The position numbers and the translations under genes are program-made. A stretch of DNA of 44,464 bases from IMG/VR virus record IMGVR_UViG_3300027339_000581, positions 1 through 44,464 of that record; one strand, given 5' to 3'. Each line of letters begins with the position of its first letter. Within the stretch, counting starts at the first letter, position 1. This document shows, one piece after another, positions 23,947 through 30,831 of the stretch. The notes below the pieces were generated by a model. It searched no databases, was not told where the DNA came from, and saw nothing but the letters and a program-made list of their open reading frames with translations. This stretch comes from a virus.

Positions 23947-24426
23947 TCAGTTGCCCAGGCCTTTCAGCAGAGCTTGCAGCTGGCGCAGCTTCTCGCTGTC
24001 GGCGCCGATGCGCTGGATCTCCTGAGCAACATCGAGCGCGATGTCCTCGACCGTCGCCGCCATGGCGCGCAGATCCGCCGCCAGTTGAGCCAGTCGATCA
24101 AGCGCGCTGACCGTCTCGTTCTTGTGTTGCACTGCAGGTGCTGGCATAGGCTCTCTCACGTCTTGCGGCCGCTCGGCCGCGGGTTGCTTCTTGCGGGCCT
24201 GGACCCGGATGAACTTGCCCGACTCGGGCTCGCTGATCAGCCCCTTGCCGCGCAGGTTGTTCAGGCAGCCATGAACGACTTCGACGCTGGCGCTCGAACC
24301 GGTCCGCTTCAGCTCCCCGACGATCTGGGCCTTCGTCCATGCCTCTTGAATCGGGACGGCATCCAGCACGCGCTGAGCAATCGAGGTGACGCCCTCCATC
24401 GCCTGGCGCATTCGGGTTTCGTTCAT
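23947..24426 (-). CDS. Winged-helix-like protein with C-terminal coiled coil, 159 aa
   Basis: ATG 24426 (MNETRMRQAMEGVTSIAQRVLDAVP) shares TGATG with the upstream stop. Residues about 20-75 look like a winged helix (WTKAQIVGELKRTGSSASVEVVHGCLNNLRGKGLISEPESGKFIRV). After a charged linker the C terminus is a coiled coil (LDRLAQLAADLRAMAATVEDIALDVAQEIQRIGADSEKLRQLQALLKGL). It is probably a DNA-binding phage regulator. The family is not recognised. It lies between small zinc proteins and the antiterminator-like gene. Confidence 0.7.
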   Translation of the reverse strand: MNETRMRQAMEGVTSIAQRVLDAVPIQEAWTKAQIVGELKRTGSSASVEVVHGCLNNLRGKGLISEPESGKFIRVQARKKQPAAERPQDVREPMPAPAVQHKNETVSALDRLAQLAADLRAMAATVEDIALDVAQEIQRIGADSEKLRQLQALLKGLGN

Positions 24427-24680
24427 CAGGTCTTCCCTTCGGTCGAATGGTCGTGCTGCCACCAGGCCCAGACCATGCGGCGGGCGGTGGCGTAGTCGAT
24501 GCCGGGCAGCGCCCGCTGGATGGCCTGGCGCAGCTCATCGCGGTCCCCGGTGCCTCGGTCGTGCAGCGCGTTGAAGGCGTGCAGGCTCCTGGCCAGCGCC
24601 CGCGCGACGCACTCGGTGCACGTGCTGAGGTAGCCGCACCAGATGCCGGCGCGCGCCCGGGTGCAGTGGTCGCAGGTCAT
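24426..24680 (-). CDS. Small Cys-rich zinc-binding protein, 84 aa
   Basis: ATG 24680 (MTCDHCTRARAGIWCGYLSTCTECVARALARSLHAFNALHD) shares ATGA with the stop before it. Five cysteines in the first 24 residues (C3, C6, C15, C21, C24) suggest a zinc site; the rest is helical and ends in an acidic-basic tail (WAWWQHDHSTEGKT). It is one of three consecutive tiny Cys-containing genes between the resolvase and the winged-helix gene. Function unknown. Confidence 0.65.
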   Translation of the reverse strand: MTCDHCTRARAGIWCGYLSTCTECVARALARSLHAFNALHDRGTGDRDELRQAIQRALPGIDYATARRMVWAWWQHDHSTEGKT

Positions 24681-24865
24681 GCGGCGGTGTCCACCCAGTC
24701 GACCGTCTGCCGGTCCTTGCGCGGCCTCGGGCCGGCCTTGGCCTTCTTCCGGCCGGCCGCCCAGACCTTTCGAGCGCAGCCGGAGCCCCAGGCCAGGATG
24801 CCGGCCGGCGTCTCGACCACCACGGCGGGGCTGGTCAGTGTGCGGCTGCAGCGCGCGCACTTCAC
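24677..24865 (-). CDS. Small zinc-ribbon-like protein, 62 aa
   Basis: The GTG start at 24865 (VKCARCSRTLTSPAVVVETPAGILAWGSGCARKV) overlaps the previous stop as GTGA. KCARC and a later GSGC give a half zinc-ribbon pattern; the C terminus is very basic (GRKKAKAGPRPRKDRQ), suggesting nucleic-acid binding. An upstream extension of the frame to 24922 has no coding character. Position and coupling support a real gene; the role is unknown. Confidence 0.6.
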   Translation of the reverse strand: MKCARCSRTLTSPAVVVETPAGILAWGSGCARKVWAAGRKKAKAGPRPRKDRQTVDWVDTAA

Positions 24866-25080
24866 CCAGGCACCCCGGCAGGAATCCAGCTCGGCCGCTG
24901 CACCGGACGGTGCGCTGCGCACAGGCCGCCGGGCTCGACCGGCGCGTCCAGCTCCAGGCAGCGGCGCCCGCCGTCCTCGGACCTGGCGCAGTGCTGGCAG
25001 CAGTCACGGCGGTCTGCCGGGCTGACGTAGATCACCTCGCGGGCTCGGCGCTCGCTGGCGCGGGTGGCGACGGTGGTCAT
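24862..25080 (-). CDS. Small Cys-rich protein, 72 aa
   Basis: ATG 25080 (MTTVATRASERRAREVIYVSPADRRDCCQHCARSEDGGRRCLELD) overlaps the resolvase stop as ATGA. The pattern CCxxC...C...C suggests a metal site, with a Pro-rich C terminus. It has the appearance of small NinX-type phage proteins, but no family is recognised. It is coupled to the resolvase and to the following zinc-ribbon gene. Confidence 0.6.
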   Translation of the reverse strand: MTTVATRASERRAREVIYVSPADRRDCCQHCARSEDGGRRCLELDAPVEPGGLCAAHRPVQRPSWIPAGVPG

Positions 25081-25571
25081 GCGAACTGCCCCCGCCCGTA
25101 GTGCGCGATCAGCAGCGCCTCGGCCCTGTTGTGGTGCTTGACCAGCTTCAGCTGCGAAGCCAGCCCCGGGAACAGCGAGCGGGCAACGTCTTGGCTCGCG
25201 CCCTTCTCCTTGCCGATCAGCCCGAAGTGGCGCTTCCACGTCGCCGGCTGCACCGCGCGCAGCTCCAGCCGCGAGACATCCACCACCGCCTCGACGATGC
25301 CGCGGCTGCGCATCAGGCTGCCCTGGCTGTGCATGGTGTTGCCGTGTCGACCAGAGTTGCCCATCGGGCGCGGGCGCACGTCCTCGATGACGATCATGCC
25401 CGCCTGGCCGGCCGGGATGAACTCCCGCACCAGCTGCAGCAGCCCGCGGCCGCACAGTCGGCGGCGCTCGCCGTCCGCGGTGGTCGGTAGGTCGCGCACC
25501 TGGGCGCTGCCGCGACCGTCCACGGCTGCCAAAGCTCCGGTCAGACCGATGTCGATGGCGACGACGATCAT
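25077..25571 (-). CDS. RuvC-like Holliday junction resolvase, 164 aa
   Basis: An RNase H-fold nuclease expected to cut branched DNA formed during replication or recombination before packaging. Likely catalytic acids are Asp7 in VVAIDIGLTGAL, Glu63 in MIVIEDV, and Glu151 in HNRAEALLIAHYG. The RuvC-like arrangement of a first-strand Asp, a mid Glu and a C-terminal acid in NRAEALLIA is clear, as is the VQPATWKRHFGL segment seen in phage RuvC proteins. ATG 25571 shares ATGA with the upstream stop. The length is normal. Confidence 0.88.
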   Translation of the reverse strand: MIVVAIDIGLTGALAAVDGRGSAQVRDLPTTADGERRRLCGRGLLQLVREFIPAGQAGMIVIEDVRPRPMGNSGRHGNTMHSQGSLMRSRGIVEAVVDVSRLELRAVQPATWKRHFGLIGKEKGASQDVARSLFPGLASQLKLVKHHNRAEALLIAHYGRGQFA

Positions 25572-25840
25572 GCGGCCTCCCGTGCAACGGGGTCCGAAAA
25601 CGCCAGCGGCACGCGCCACCGCGGGCACTGGCTCAGCTCGTGGGCCTCGCCGCACATCGGGCGCTTCGCCGCCGAAGGCAGCTCCCACATGCCGATCCGG
25701 CGCGCAGCGGCAATGTCGCCGTGCTCGATGGCACGCACCGCATCGTCGGCCCAGGCCATGCGGTCGGCGCTCGCGCCGGGCTCGGCCAGCACCCGGCGGG
25801 CGATGTCCAGCACCATGTGCTCTTGGTCCAGCGTCATCAC
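25568..25840 (-). CDS. Hypothetical protein, 90 aa
   Basis: Starts GTG 25840 or ATG 25837, both overlapping the DnaB stop, so translation is coupled. The N-terminal half is helical and acidic (LDQEHMVLDIARRVLAEPGASADRMAWADDAVRAIEHGD); the second half contains two cysteines (MCGEAHELSQCPRW), possibly a metal site. It sits between replicative helicase and resolvase, so a replication or recombination accessory is plausible. Not recognised. Confidence 0.6.
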   Translation of the reverse strand: MMTLDQEHMVLDIARRVLAEPGASADRMAWADDAVRAIEHGDIAAARRIGMWELPSAAKRPMCGEAHELSQCPRWRVPLAFSDPVAREAA

Positions 25841-27219
25841 TCGAACCCTCCAGCCCGCGGCCCGACGGCCCGGCCCTGTTCCGGCAGCTCGCCGGGCGCC
25901 TCGTCCCAGCGGTAGACCGGTGCGTCGAACCGCATCCCGAAGCGACCCTTGCGGCCGCCGCGGTGCTTGGGCACTTTCCAGCCGACCAGGCGGGCACCGT
26001 CGCTGGGCTCGCGGACGGTCCAGAGCATCACGGCCACGTCGATGTCCTGCTCGATCGCGCCGGAGTCGCGCAGGTCCGACAGCTGCGGCTCACGGTCGGC
26101 GCGGCTCTCGACGGCGCGATTGAGCTGGCTAAGCACGATCACCGCTATGCCCATCTGCAGCGCCAGCTGCTTCAGGCCCTTGCTGATCTCGGCCACCTGG
26201 TCGTTCGTGCTGGCGCCCTTGAGCGTCGAGGTCGACAGCTGCAGGTAGTCGACCACCAGCACCTGCAGGCCCTTGACCATGCGGGCCTTGCCGCGGATCT
26301 GGCCTATCGTCAGGCCGCCGTCGTCGTCGACGTACAGCGGCAGGCCGGCCGCGTAGTGCGCGGCCTCGCTGATTCCGCTCCAATCGGCATCGGACAGCCT
26401 GCCCGTCTGCAGGCGGTCGCTGGGGATGCCGCCAAGCTGGGCCACCACGCAGTCGGCCACCTCGTCGGTCGGCATCTCCTGCGACAGCACCAGCGTGGTG
26501 TGGCCGCCGGCGGCCAGGTTGATGGCGATGGCCCGGGCGGCCGACGACTTGCCGACGCTGGGGCGCGCGGCCAGGCAGTAGACCTTGCCGGGCCTCATGC
26601 CGCCGTTGAGGATGCCGTCGAGCGGGCCGATGCCGGTGCGCCAGCCCGGCGTGCGCCGGCCCTGCGCCATGTCCTCGTAGCGGTCGATGGCCTCGCGCGC
26701 CAGGTCGCCGATCGAGCGCGGCGCCTTGGCCATCTGGGTGCGCTGCAGCGCGGCGAACTCCGCGGCGATGCGGTCCAGCTTGTCGCCGACCTCGGCCTTG
26801 TCCTTGGCGATCTCCAGCGCCTTGTCGGCTGCCGCCATCAGCCCGCGCTGCGCGGCGCGCTCGGCGACGATCGAGGCGTAGCGCCGGGCGTTGGTGGCGC
26901 TGGGCACGCTGCACGCCAGGGCGTTCAGGTACTGCAGACTGCAGCACTCGTCCTCTTCGCCCTGCGTCCTCAGCCGCTCGAAGACCGTCACCACATCGGC
27001 GGGCTTGCCGGCCATGGCCAGCGCCGAGGCCGCGGACCAGATCCGGCGGTGTCCGGCGTGCCAGAAGGCGCCGCCGTCGGCCAGCAGGTCGGCCACGCGG
27101 TCGTGGGCGGCGTTGTCGATGAGCACGGCGCCGAGGACGGCTTGCTCGGCCTCCTGCGACCACACCGGGCCGGCGGCCGGCGGTTCGGTCAGGTAGCGGG
27201 GATCGGTCTCGGCGTTCAT
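25837..27219 (-). CDS. dnaB: Replicative DNA helicase, DnaB family, 460 aa
   Basis: Hexameric helicase for phage replication. The N-terminal domain (WSQEAEQAVLGAVLIDNAAHDRVADLL) is the DnaB N region. The RecA-like core has Walker A ARPSVGKS (218-225), QEMP (about 247), Walker B LVVDYLQL (321-328), and VLSQLNRAVESRADREPQLSDLRDSGAIEQDIDVAVML, a classic DnaB signature with the arginine-finger region. ATG 27219 shares ATGA with the initiator gene stop. It is full length. The upstream gene probably loads it at the phage origin. Confidence 0.96.
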   Translation of the reverse strand: MNAETDPRYLTEPPAAGPVWSQEAEQAVLGAVLIDNAAHDRVADLLADGGAFWHAGHRRIWSAASALAMAGKPADVVTVFERLRTQGEEDECCSLQYLNALACSVPSATNARRYASIVAERAAQRGLMAAADKALEIAKDKAEVGDKLDRIAAEFAALQRTQMAKAPRSIGDLAREAIDRYEDMAQGRRTPGWRTGIGPLDGILNGGMRPGKVYCLAARPSVGKSSAARAIAINLAAGGHTTLVLSQEMPTDEVADCVVAQLGGIPSDRLQTGRLSDADWSGISEAAHYAAGLPLYVDDDGGLTIGQIRGKARMVKGLQVLVVDYLQLSTSTLKGASTNDQVAEISKGLKQLALQMGIAVIVLSQLNRAVESRADREPQLSDLRDSGAIEQDIDVAVMLWTVREPSDGARLVGWKVPKHRGGRKGRFGMRFDAPVYRWDEAPGELPEQGRAVGPRAGGFE

Positions 27220-28082
27220 GCCGCCTCCTGGGTCTTCTCGATGACCTGCTTCAGACCGCGATCCGTCAGCAGGTAGTCGATGTCCGGCCGCCAGCTCGCG
27301 TGCTCAGCGCTGCGCTGGGTGCGGCCCATGAGGAAGTCGTTCGAGCGGACCCGGCCGAAGTACTGCCGGAACCACTCGATCCCCTGCTCTGCCGTCTCGG
27401 CGCGCCGATGGCCGTCCGACTTCGTGCTGGTCATGACCCACTGCCACATGGCCTTGATGGCCTTGGTGCGGGCATTGCGGATGATCCTGGCCTTGGGCCA
27501 GTCCGGCAGGGCCTCGTGGTAGGCCTCGACGATGGCCTCGACCGGACAGGCTGGGGCTCGCCGGTCGCCGGTCGCCGGGCTACGGCGACGAGGTGAAGGA
27601 GAAGACGAAGTCTTCGACTGAACCGATACCTTCTCTTCTACTTCCGCTTCCGCTTCCGCTTCAGACGGTTGCGCAACAGTTGCACAACCGCTGCCCACCG
27701 GCGCTCCAACGGTTGTTTCTGATGCTAAGTCTTTGATTTTCTTGAAAGCGTCCTGATCGTCTGCCATCAACTCACGGGGAGGCAACGGATGCCGCGTGCT
27801 CTTGATCTGCACCCTCTGGCGGAACCTCGGGATGAAGCCGTAGCGCTTGCCGTTGACCTCGTACAGCCGGATCAGATCCACGTCGGCCAGCATCGTCAGC
27901 AGTCGCCCCACACTGTCGCGGCTGACATCGGCCTTGCGGCCCAGCCGGAACTCCGTGGCCTCGAACAGGCCCACGTCGTCTGCGCTCAGCATGATGGTCA
28001 CGAACAGCCAGCGAGCCTCCACCGGGACCGACAGCACTGCCTCGGACTCCAGCAGACCTTCTCGGATCAGCCGGTTGGGCAT
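27216..28082 (-). CDS. Replication initiator / helicase loader, O-like, 288 aa
   Basis: Begins MPNRLIREGLLESEAVLSVPVEARWLFVTIMLSADDVGLFEATEFRLGRKADVSRDSVGRLLTML, a winged-helix N domain shared by phage initiators. A charged linker (EAEAEAEVEEKVSVQSKTSSSPSPRRR) follows. The C domain (YHEALPDWPKARIIRNARTKAIKAMWQWVM..., WFRQYFGRVRSNDFLMGRTQRSAEHASWRPDIDYLLT) resembles DnaT/O-type domains that contact DnaB. It overlaps DnaB by four bases. The AT-richer linker DNA (about 27600-27740) could, as in lambda O, contain the origin; this is inference. Confidence 0.88.
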   Translation of the reverse strand: MPNRLIREGLLESEAVLSVPVEARWLFVTIMLSADDVGLFEATEFRLGRKADVSRDSVGRLLTMLADVDLIRLYEVNGKRYGFIPRFRQRVQIKSTRHPLPPRELMADDQDAFKKIKDLASETTVGAPVGSGCATVAQPSEAEAEAEVEEKVSVQSKTSSSPSPRRRSPATGDRRAPACPVEAIVEAYHEALPDWPKARIIRNARTKAIKAMWQWVMTSTKSDGHRRAETAEQGIEWFRQYFGRVRSNDFLMGRTQRSAEHASWRPDIDYLLTDRGLKQVIEKTQEAA

Positions 28083-28528
28083 CAGTCAAAGCCTCTGGCT
28101 GATCCACCCACAACGCGAAGTGCCGGCGCTTCTTCAGCCTCTGGGGCAGGCGCTGCAGGCTTCCATGGGTTGTAGATCTCGCTGACAGGTCTGCCGCTGA
28201 GAAGCTCGCTCAAGTAGCCGTGATCGGCGACCGCAAACGACAGCTTGCCGATCCAGTGGTACATCAGCGCCACCGCGTGGCAAGCGCCGGTATCGTCGAA
28301 GAACTCGCGCTGCTCGTTCAATCGATACTCGGCAAGCCAGCCATGCATGCGCCGCTCGATGTCCTGGAAGTCCTTGGTCTCCAGGTAGCACGCGACGATG
28401 AACGGCGACGGCACGCCGGTGGGCTTCGACAGCTCCTCGGCCCGCGCATGAGGCGACCGTTCGGTGCAGCCGATCTTGAAGCACGTCATGTGCCGGTTGT
28501 GCAGCATGTACACGAAGCCGTAGCTCAT
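28082..28528 (-). CDS. T5orf172 (GIY-YIG-like) nuclease-domain protein, 148 aa
   Basis: The N terminus matches the T5orf172 domain, a GIY-YIG relative: GFVYMLHNRHMTCFKIGCTERSPHARAEELSKPTGVPSPFIVACYLETKDFQDIERRMHGWLAEYRLNEQREFF (residues 4-77). It has the FKIG, R and E positions expected. A less conserved C-terminal region ends in Pro/Ala-rich sequence. ATG 28528 shares ATGA with the upstream stop, and its own stop forms TGATG with the initiator. It may be a mobile or DNA-processing nuclease placed in the replication operon. Confidence 0.88.
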   Translation of the reverse strand: MSYGFVYMLHNRHMTCFKIGCTERSPHARAEELSKPTGVPSPFIVACYLETKDFQDIERRMHGWLAEYRLNEQREFFDDTGACHAVALMYHWIGKLSFAVADHGYLSELLSGRPVSEIYNPWKPAAPAPEAEEAPALRVVGGSARGFD

Positions 28529-29082
28529 GTCTGTGCCCCCCAGCCCTTCCCCGTCGTCACGTCACGCCCCAGCCCGACCGCAGAGAACCCGGCGCCGTAA
28601 GGCATGGCCCTGGGGTCGACCTGATACCGCGCGTCGTACCGCGGCGCGGCGCATCGCGTGACCTTGGCGCGCGAGTAGTCGGCCTCGGCTGACGGGTCAA
28701 CGCGTGCCGGCGACGACTTCACGACAATGGGCGCCTCGACTTCGGCCGACCGCTTCACGGTGCGCGCCCGGTTGCCGCTCTGGAAGCGCGTCTTGGTGCC
28801 GGCGTCCTTGGCCTTGCGCTCGCGGGTCTCCGCCATCTCGGCGGCCAGGCGGCGCATCGTCTCGATGGGGTAGGCGTCGGCCGTCTGCTGGTCGCGAAAG
28901 AAGAACCAGTCCCAGCCCATGCGGATGGCGCCGACCTGGCCGTCATCGTGCATGCGCCGGACGGCGTTCTTCGCGGCGGTAGGCCTGCCGCCGGCTGCGG
29001 CGATGACCTCGACGAGCTGGGCGGTGCGCCAGGGCTGGCCGTCGGCCAGGGCCTGCGCGATGAGGGCGCGCGTGGTGCTCAT
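28525..29082 (-). CDS. Winged-helix protein, 185 aa
   Basis: Start set at ATG 29082 (MSTTRALIAQALADGQPWRTAQLVEVIAAAGGRPTAAKNAVRRMHDDGQVGAIRMGWDWFFF), sharing ATGA with the stop before it; the frame extends to 29106 but without a signal. The first 65 residues are a winged helix ending in a beta hairpin. The rest is charged, then disordered. It is probably a DNA-binding protein of the early leftward operon. The family is not recognised. Confidence 0.75.
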   Translation of the reverse strand: MSTTRALIAQALADGQPWRTAQLVEVIAAAGGRPTAAKNAVRRMHDDGQVGAIRMGWDWFFFRDQQTADAYPIETMRRLAAEMAETRERKAKDAGTKTRFQSGNRARTVKRSAEVEAPIVVKSSPARVDPSAEADYSRAKVTRCAAPRYDARYQVDPRAMPYGAGFSAVGLGRDVTTGKGWGAQT

Positions 29083-29540
29083 GCTGGCTCCTTGTCTTCG
29101 GGCCAAGCCGGCAGATCAGCCGGCCACAGGCCCATGGCGCGCACGGTGGCGCGGGTGCGGTCGCCGGCCAGGCGCTCGAAGCGCCGGCGGTCGTCACGCG
29201 GGTACAGGGCGCCCTGGTCCAGCAGGCTGTGGCAGCCGCGCTCGCCTGGCCGGTCAGCGCACATCGGGAAGCACAGGCGGTCGTCGGTCTTCAGGCCCAT
29301 GCCCTTGCCTTCGTTGGGGTGCGCGGCCTGGCTGTGGCCAGCGATCCCGCAGCAGGCGCAGGACAGTGCGGCGACGATCCGGCGGTAGCGCTCATGCCGG
29401 GCCGGCTGGTCCTTGGCCACCGGCTGCGCATTGGCGGCGCTCTCGGCATACCGGATGCGCTGGGCCGTCTCGGCCGGGATCGGCGCGACGGGCGCGCGCG
29501 CCGGGGCGTAGGGCTTGCGGGCGAAGCCGGTGCGGCGCAT
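29079..29540 (-). CDS. Putative HNH-like zinc nuclease (DUF968/Ref-like), 153 aa
   Basis: The region CACCGIAGHSQAAHPNEGKGMGLKTDDRLCFPMCADRPGERGCHSLLDQG (about residues 63-112) has CxxC, AHxxEGKG, DDxxxxPxC and GCHxxxDQ, the pattern of a compact HNH fold as in Ref-like and DUF968-type phage proteins that act in recombination. The start is ATG 29540 (MRRTGFARKPYAPARAPVAP), sharing a base with the previous stop. The N terminus is basic. Nuclease activity is inferred from the His/Cys/Asp pattern. Confidence 0.7.
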   Translation of the reverse strand: MRRTGFARKPYAPARAPVAPIPAETAQRIRYAESAANAQPVAKDQPARHERYRRIVAALSCACCGIAGHSQAAHPNEGKGMGLKTDDRLCFPMCADRPGERGCHSLLDQGALYPRDDRRRFERLAGDRTRATVRAMGLWPADLPAWPEDKEPA

Positions 29541-29896
29541 CACGCGGCCCTCCGCTGCGCCTGGATCTCCTCGACCACCGTCAGCTGCGCGCGCATCGCG
29601 TGCCACTGGCTGATGAAGGTGTTCCCGAGTTCGCCCTCCACGGCGCTCAGCGCGTCGCCAGGCAGGTCGCGCCGATGCCGGGCGTCGTCGGCATTGAAGT
29701 AGTCGCCGACGTGCTGGTAGACCAGGCCGCAGCGCTCGGACAGCGCGCGGAAGGTCAGGTTCTTGGCCCGGCGCAGCTGCCAGGCTATCCGGCAAGCCTC
29801 GCGGTACGAGCGCGCCTGGCGAACCAGCTCAGGCGGCACGACAGACGGGCCCTCCAGCCGCGCCAGCAACTGCAGCGGGCGCTGTGTGTCTTCCAT
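29540..29896 (-). CDS. HTH-containing phage regulator, target of C4-like RNA, 118 aa
   Basis: MEDTQRPLQLLARLEGPSVVPPELVRQARSYREACRIAWQLRR... with a Cro/C1-like HTH around LTFRALSERCGLVYQHVGDYFN. ATG 29896 follows GGGGGCAACC; another in-frame ATG at 29908 is possible. The same frame remains open upstream across the C4-like element (reading AHAFTLAPARPVTQPVTRW), as in leader ORFs of C4-type operons. The start region is perfectly complementary over 12 bases to a loop-proximal strand of the upstream structured RNA, so translation is probably repressed in the lysogen or once that RNA is made. It heads the small-gene run leading to replication. Confidence 0.75.
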   Translation of the reverse strand: MEDTQRPLQLLARLEGPSVVPPELVRQARSYREACRIAWQLRRAKNLTFRALSERCGLVYQHVGDYFNADDARHRRDLPGDALSAVEGELGNTFISQWHAMRAQLTVVEEIQAQRRAA

Positions 29897-29927
29897 GGTT
29901 GCCCCCATGAAGAAAGACCATCGGGTA

Positions 29928-29945
29928 ACCGGTTGAGTAACCGGT
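29928..29945. promoter_or_regulatory. Inverted repeat ACCGGTT-GAGT-AACCGGT
   Basis: A perfect 7-bp inverted repeat with a 4-base spacer (29928-29945), also read as the direct repeat GTAACCGGT twice. It lies between the C4-like RNA and the start of its presumed target. As DNA it could be an operator; as RNA a hairpin between antisense element and target. Confidence 0.55.
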
Positions 29946-29989
29946 CGCGCAGGGGCCAAAGTGAAGGCATGCGCCGCCTTCAACGACGA

Positions 29990-30078
29990 CCCTTTCTGCT
30001 GCACCCGAACACCGCCACGGCGAACCGTGGGGGCAACCAAGCGGTTGCCGGGACGATGAGCGGATGCAGCAGAAAGGG
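29990..30078 (-). ncRNA. C4-like antisense RNA (P1/P7 and P4 immunity type)
   Basis: An 89-base element closes with a perfect 14-bp stem: CCCTTTCTGCTGCA (29990-30003) with TGCAGCAGAAAGGG (30065-30078). Inside are two perfect hairpins, CCACGG-CGAA-CCGTGG (30015-30030) and GGCAACC-AAGC-GGTTGCC (30032-30049), giving a three-way junction. On the minus strand TGGTTGCCCCCA is exactly complementary to TGGGGGCAACCA at the start of the downstream gene (29896). C4 RNA of phages P1 and P7 works this way: cut from a leader, it pairs with a downstream ribosome-binding site. Structure, strand, order and complementarity are seen in sequence; identity with the Rfam C4 family is inferred from memory. Confidence 0.78.
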
Positions 30079-30157
30079 CCCGACCGACGACGCGCGCCGG
30101 CCGGGCGAACCAGCGCCCAGTGGGCAGCGCTGGGGAGACAACGTGGATGGCCACAGC

Positions 30158-30379
30158 TCAAGCCGCGCTCGGCGCGCAGCCCTCGTCATTGGCCGCGACG
30201 GTGCGCGCCAGCCGGCCCGCGCACTCGGCGACGATGGCCTGGCCGTGGGCGATGCCCAGGCGCAGCGCGATGAGCTGGCACAGCGACAGCTGCAGATGGC
30301 CTTGCCGGCGGTCGTTGTCGGCCCGGTACGCCTGTTGCAGCACGGCCTGGGCGTGGGCGAGGTGGGAGGTGGTGCGCAT
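30158..30379 (-). CDS. Hypothetical early leftward protein, 73 aa
   Basis: MRTTSHLAHAQAVLQQAYRADNDRRQGHLQLSLCQLIALRLGIAHGQAIVAECAGRLARTVAANDEG. GGAGG with good spacing precedes ATG 30379. The protein is helical and resembles small phage proteins carrying a TSHL...QLxxAL-type motif, but I cannot name a family. It lies between the Cro-like gene and the C4-like RNA on the same strand, and divergent to the gene at 30465. Confidence 0.7.
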   Translation of the reverse strand: MRTTSHLAHAQAVLQQAYRADNDRRQGHLQLSLCQLIALRLGIAHGQAIVAECAGRLARTVAANDEGCAPSAA

Positions 30380-30396
30380 TCAGGCCTCCGCAATGA

Positions 30397-30410
30397 AGGG
30401 CGGCCGCCCT
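30397..30410. promoter_or_regulatory. 14-bp perfect palindrome AGGGCGGCCGCCCT between divergent genes
   Basis: A perfect 14-bp palindrome in the 85-base gap between a leftward gene (start 30379) and a rightward gene (start 30465). It could be an operator serving both. No clear promoter is seen around it. Confidence 0.4.
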
Positions 30411-30464
30411 GCCTGCGGGTGTACGCTGGTGATCCCCATCAACCAACGCCACAGGAGGGCGACC

Positions 30465-30734
30465 ATGGAAACGGAAGAACTGGCCCGCGATGTCGAGGGG
30501 CAGCAGGCGCAGATCGCCGCGCTGTTGATCGCGGTTGCAGCGCTCATTCGGACGCACCCCGATCACACCGGCTTCCAGCTGACGATGACCGCCGCGCTGG
30601 AGAAAGCGCTCGCGCCCACTGGCTCATTCGGCCAAGTGCTGACGCCAGAGCAGTGCGCCATGACGCGCGACACGGTGGAGTGGCTGGGGGCATTGCGTTC
30701 AGCTCATCCACCAGCGCCGGCAGCGCCTGTTTGA
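30465..30734 (+). CDS. Hypothetical small protein, 89 aa, rightward
   Basis: METEELARDVEGQQAQIAALLIAVAALIRTHPDHTGFQLTMTAALEKALAPTGSFGQVLTPEQCAMTRDTVEWL. The start ATG 30465 is preceded by AGGAGGG with good spacing. It has one moderately hydrophobic helix and looks like a folded helical protein. It is the only rightward gene inside the leftward early operon, so it is antisense to it and may be expressed in the lysogen. Not recognised. Confidence 0.65.
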   Translation: METEELARDVEGQQAQIAALLIAVAALIRTHPDHTGFQLTMTAALEKALAPTGSFGQVLTPEQCAMTRDTVEWLGALRSAHPPAPAAPV

Positions 30735-30831
30735 GGAACAGCTTTGCACGATGGCGGCGCGCCGAGATCGCCTGTCTTTCACGCGCGCGCCGCCGGCGCT
30801 TGTACGCCGGCACGAAGGAGTCACGCCGCAT
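30544..30831 (-). CDS. Possible basic protein overlapping on the opposite strand, 95 aa
   Basis: ATG 30831 lies within the last codons of the XRE gene, eleven bases before its stop ends. The first 45 residues (MRRDSFVPAYKRRRRARERQAISARRHRAKLFLKQALPALVDELNA) are plausible coding sequence in a stretch with no other gene. The rest lies antisense to the rightward gene at 30465 and has low-complexity Ser/Arg composition, so the true protein may be shorter or spurious. Function unknown. Confidence 0.4.
   Translation of the reverse strand: MRRDSFVPAYKRRRRARERQAISARRHRAKLFLKQALPALVDELNAMPPATPPCRASWRTALASALGRMSQWARALSPARRSSSAGSRCDRGASE

Noticed and set aside
25129-27276. A 715-codon plus-strand frame opposite DnaB and the resolvase
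   Set aside because: It is the mirror of genes with unmistakable motifs and has no ribosome-binding site or domain.
29990-30078. Interpretation of the C4-like element as an origin of replication or a tRNA-like structure
   Set aside because: The complementarity to the downstream start site and the position on the leftward leader fit an antisense RNA better. There are no iterons and no tRNA features.
29909-30154. Upstream extension of the HTH gene frame to 30154
   Set aside because: It crosses the C4-like structured element and has no start signal near its 5' end. Only the last part (from about 30010) might be a translated leader.
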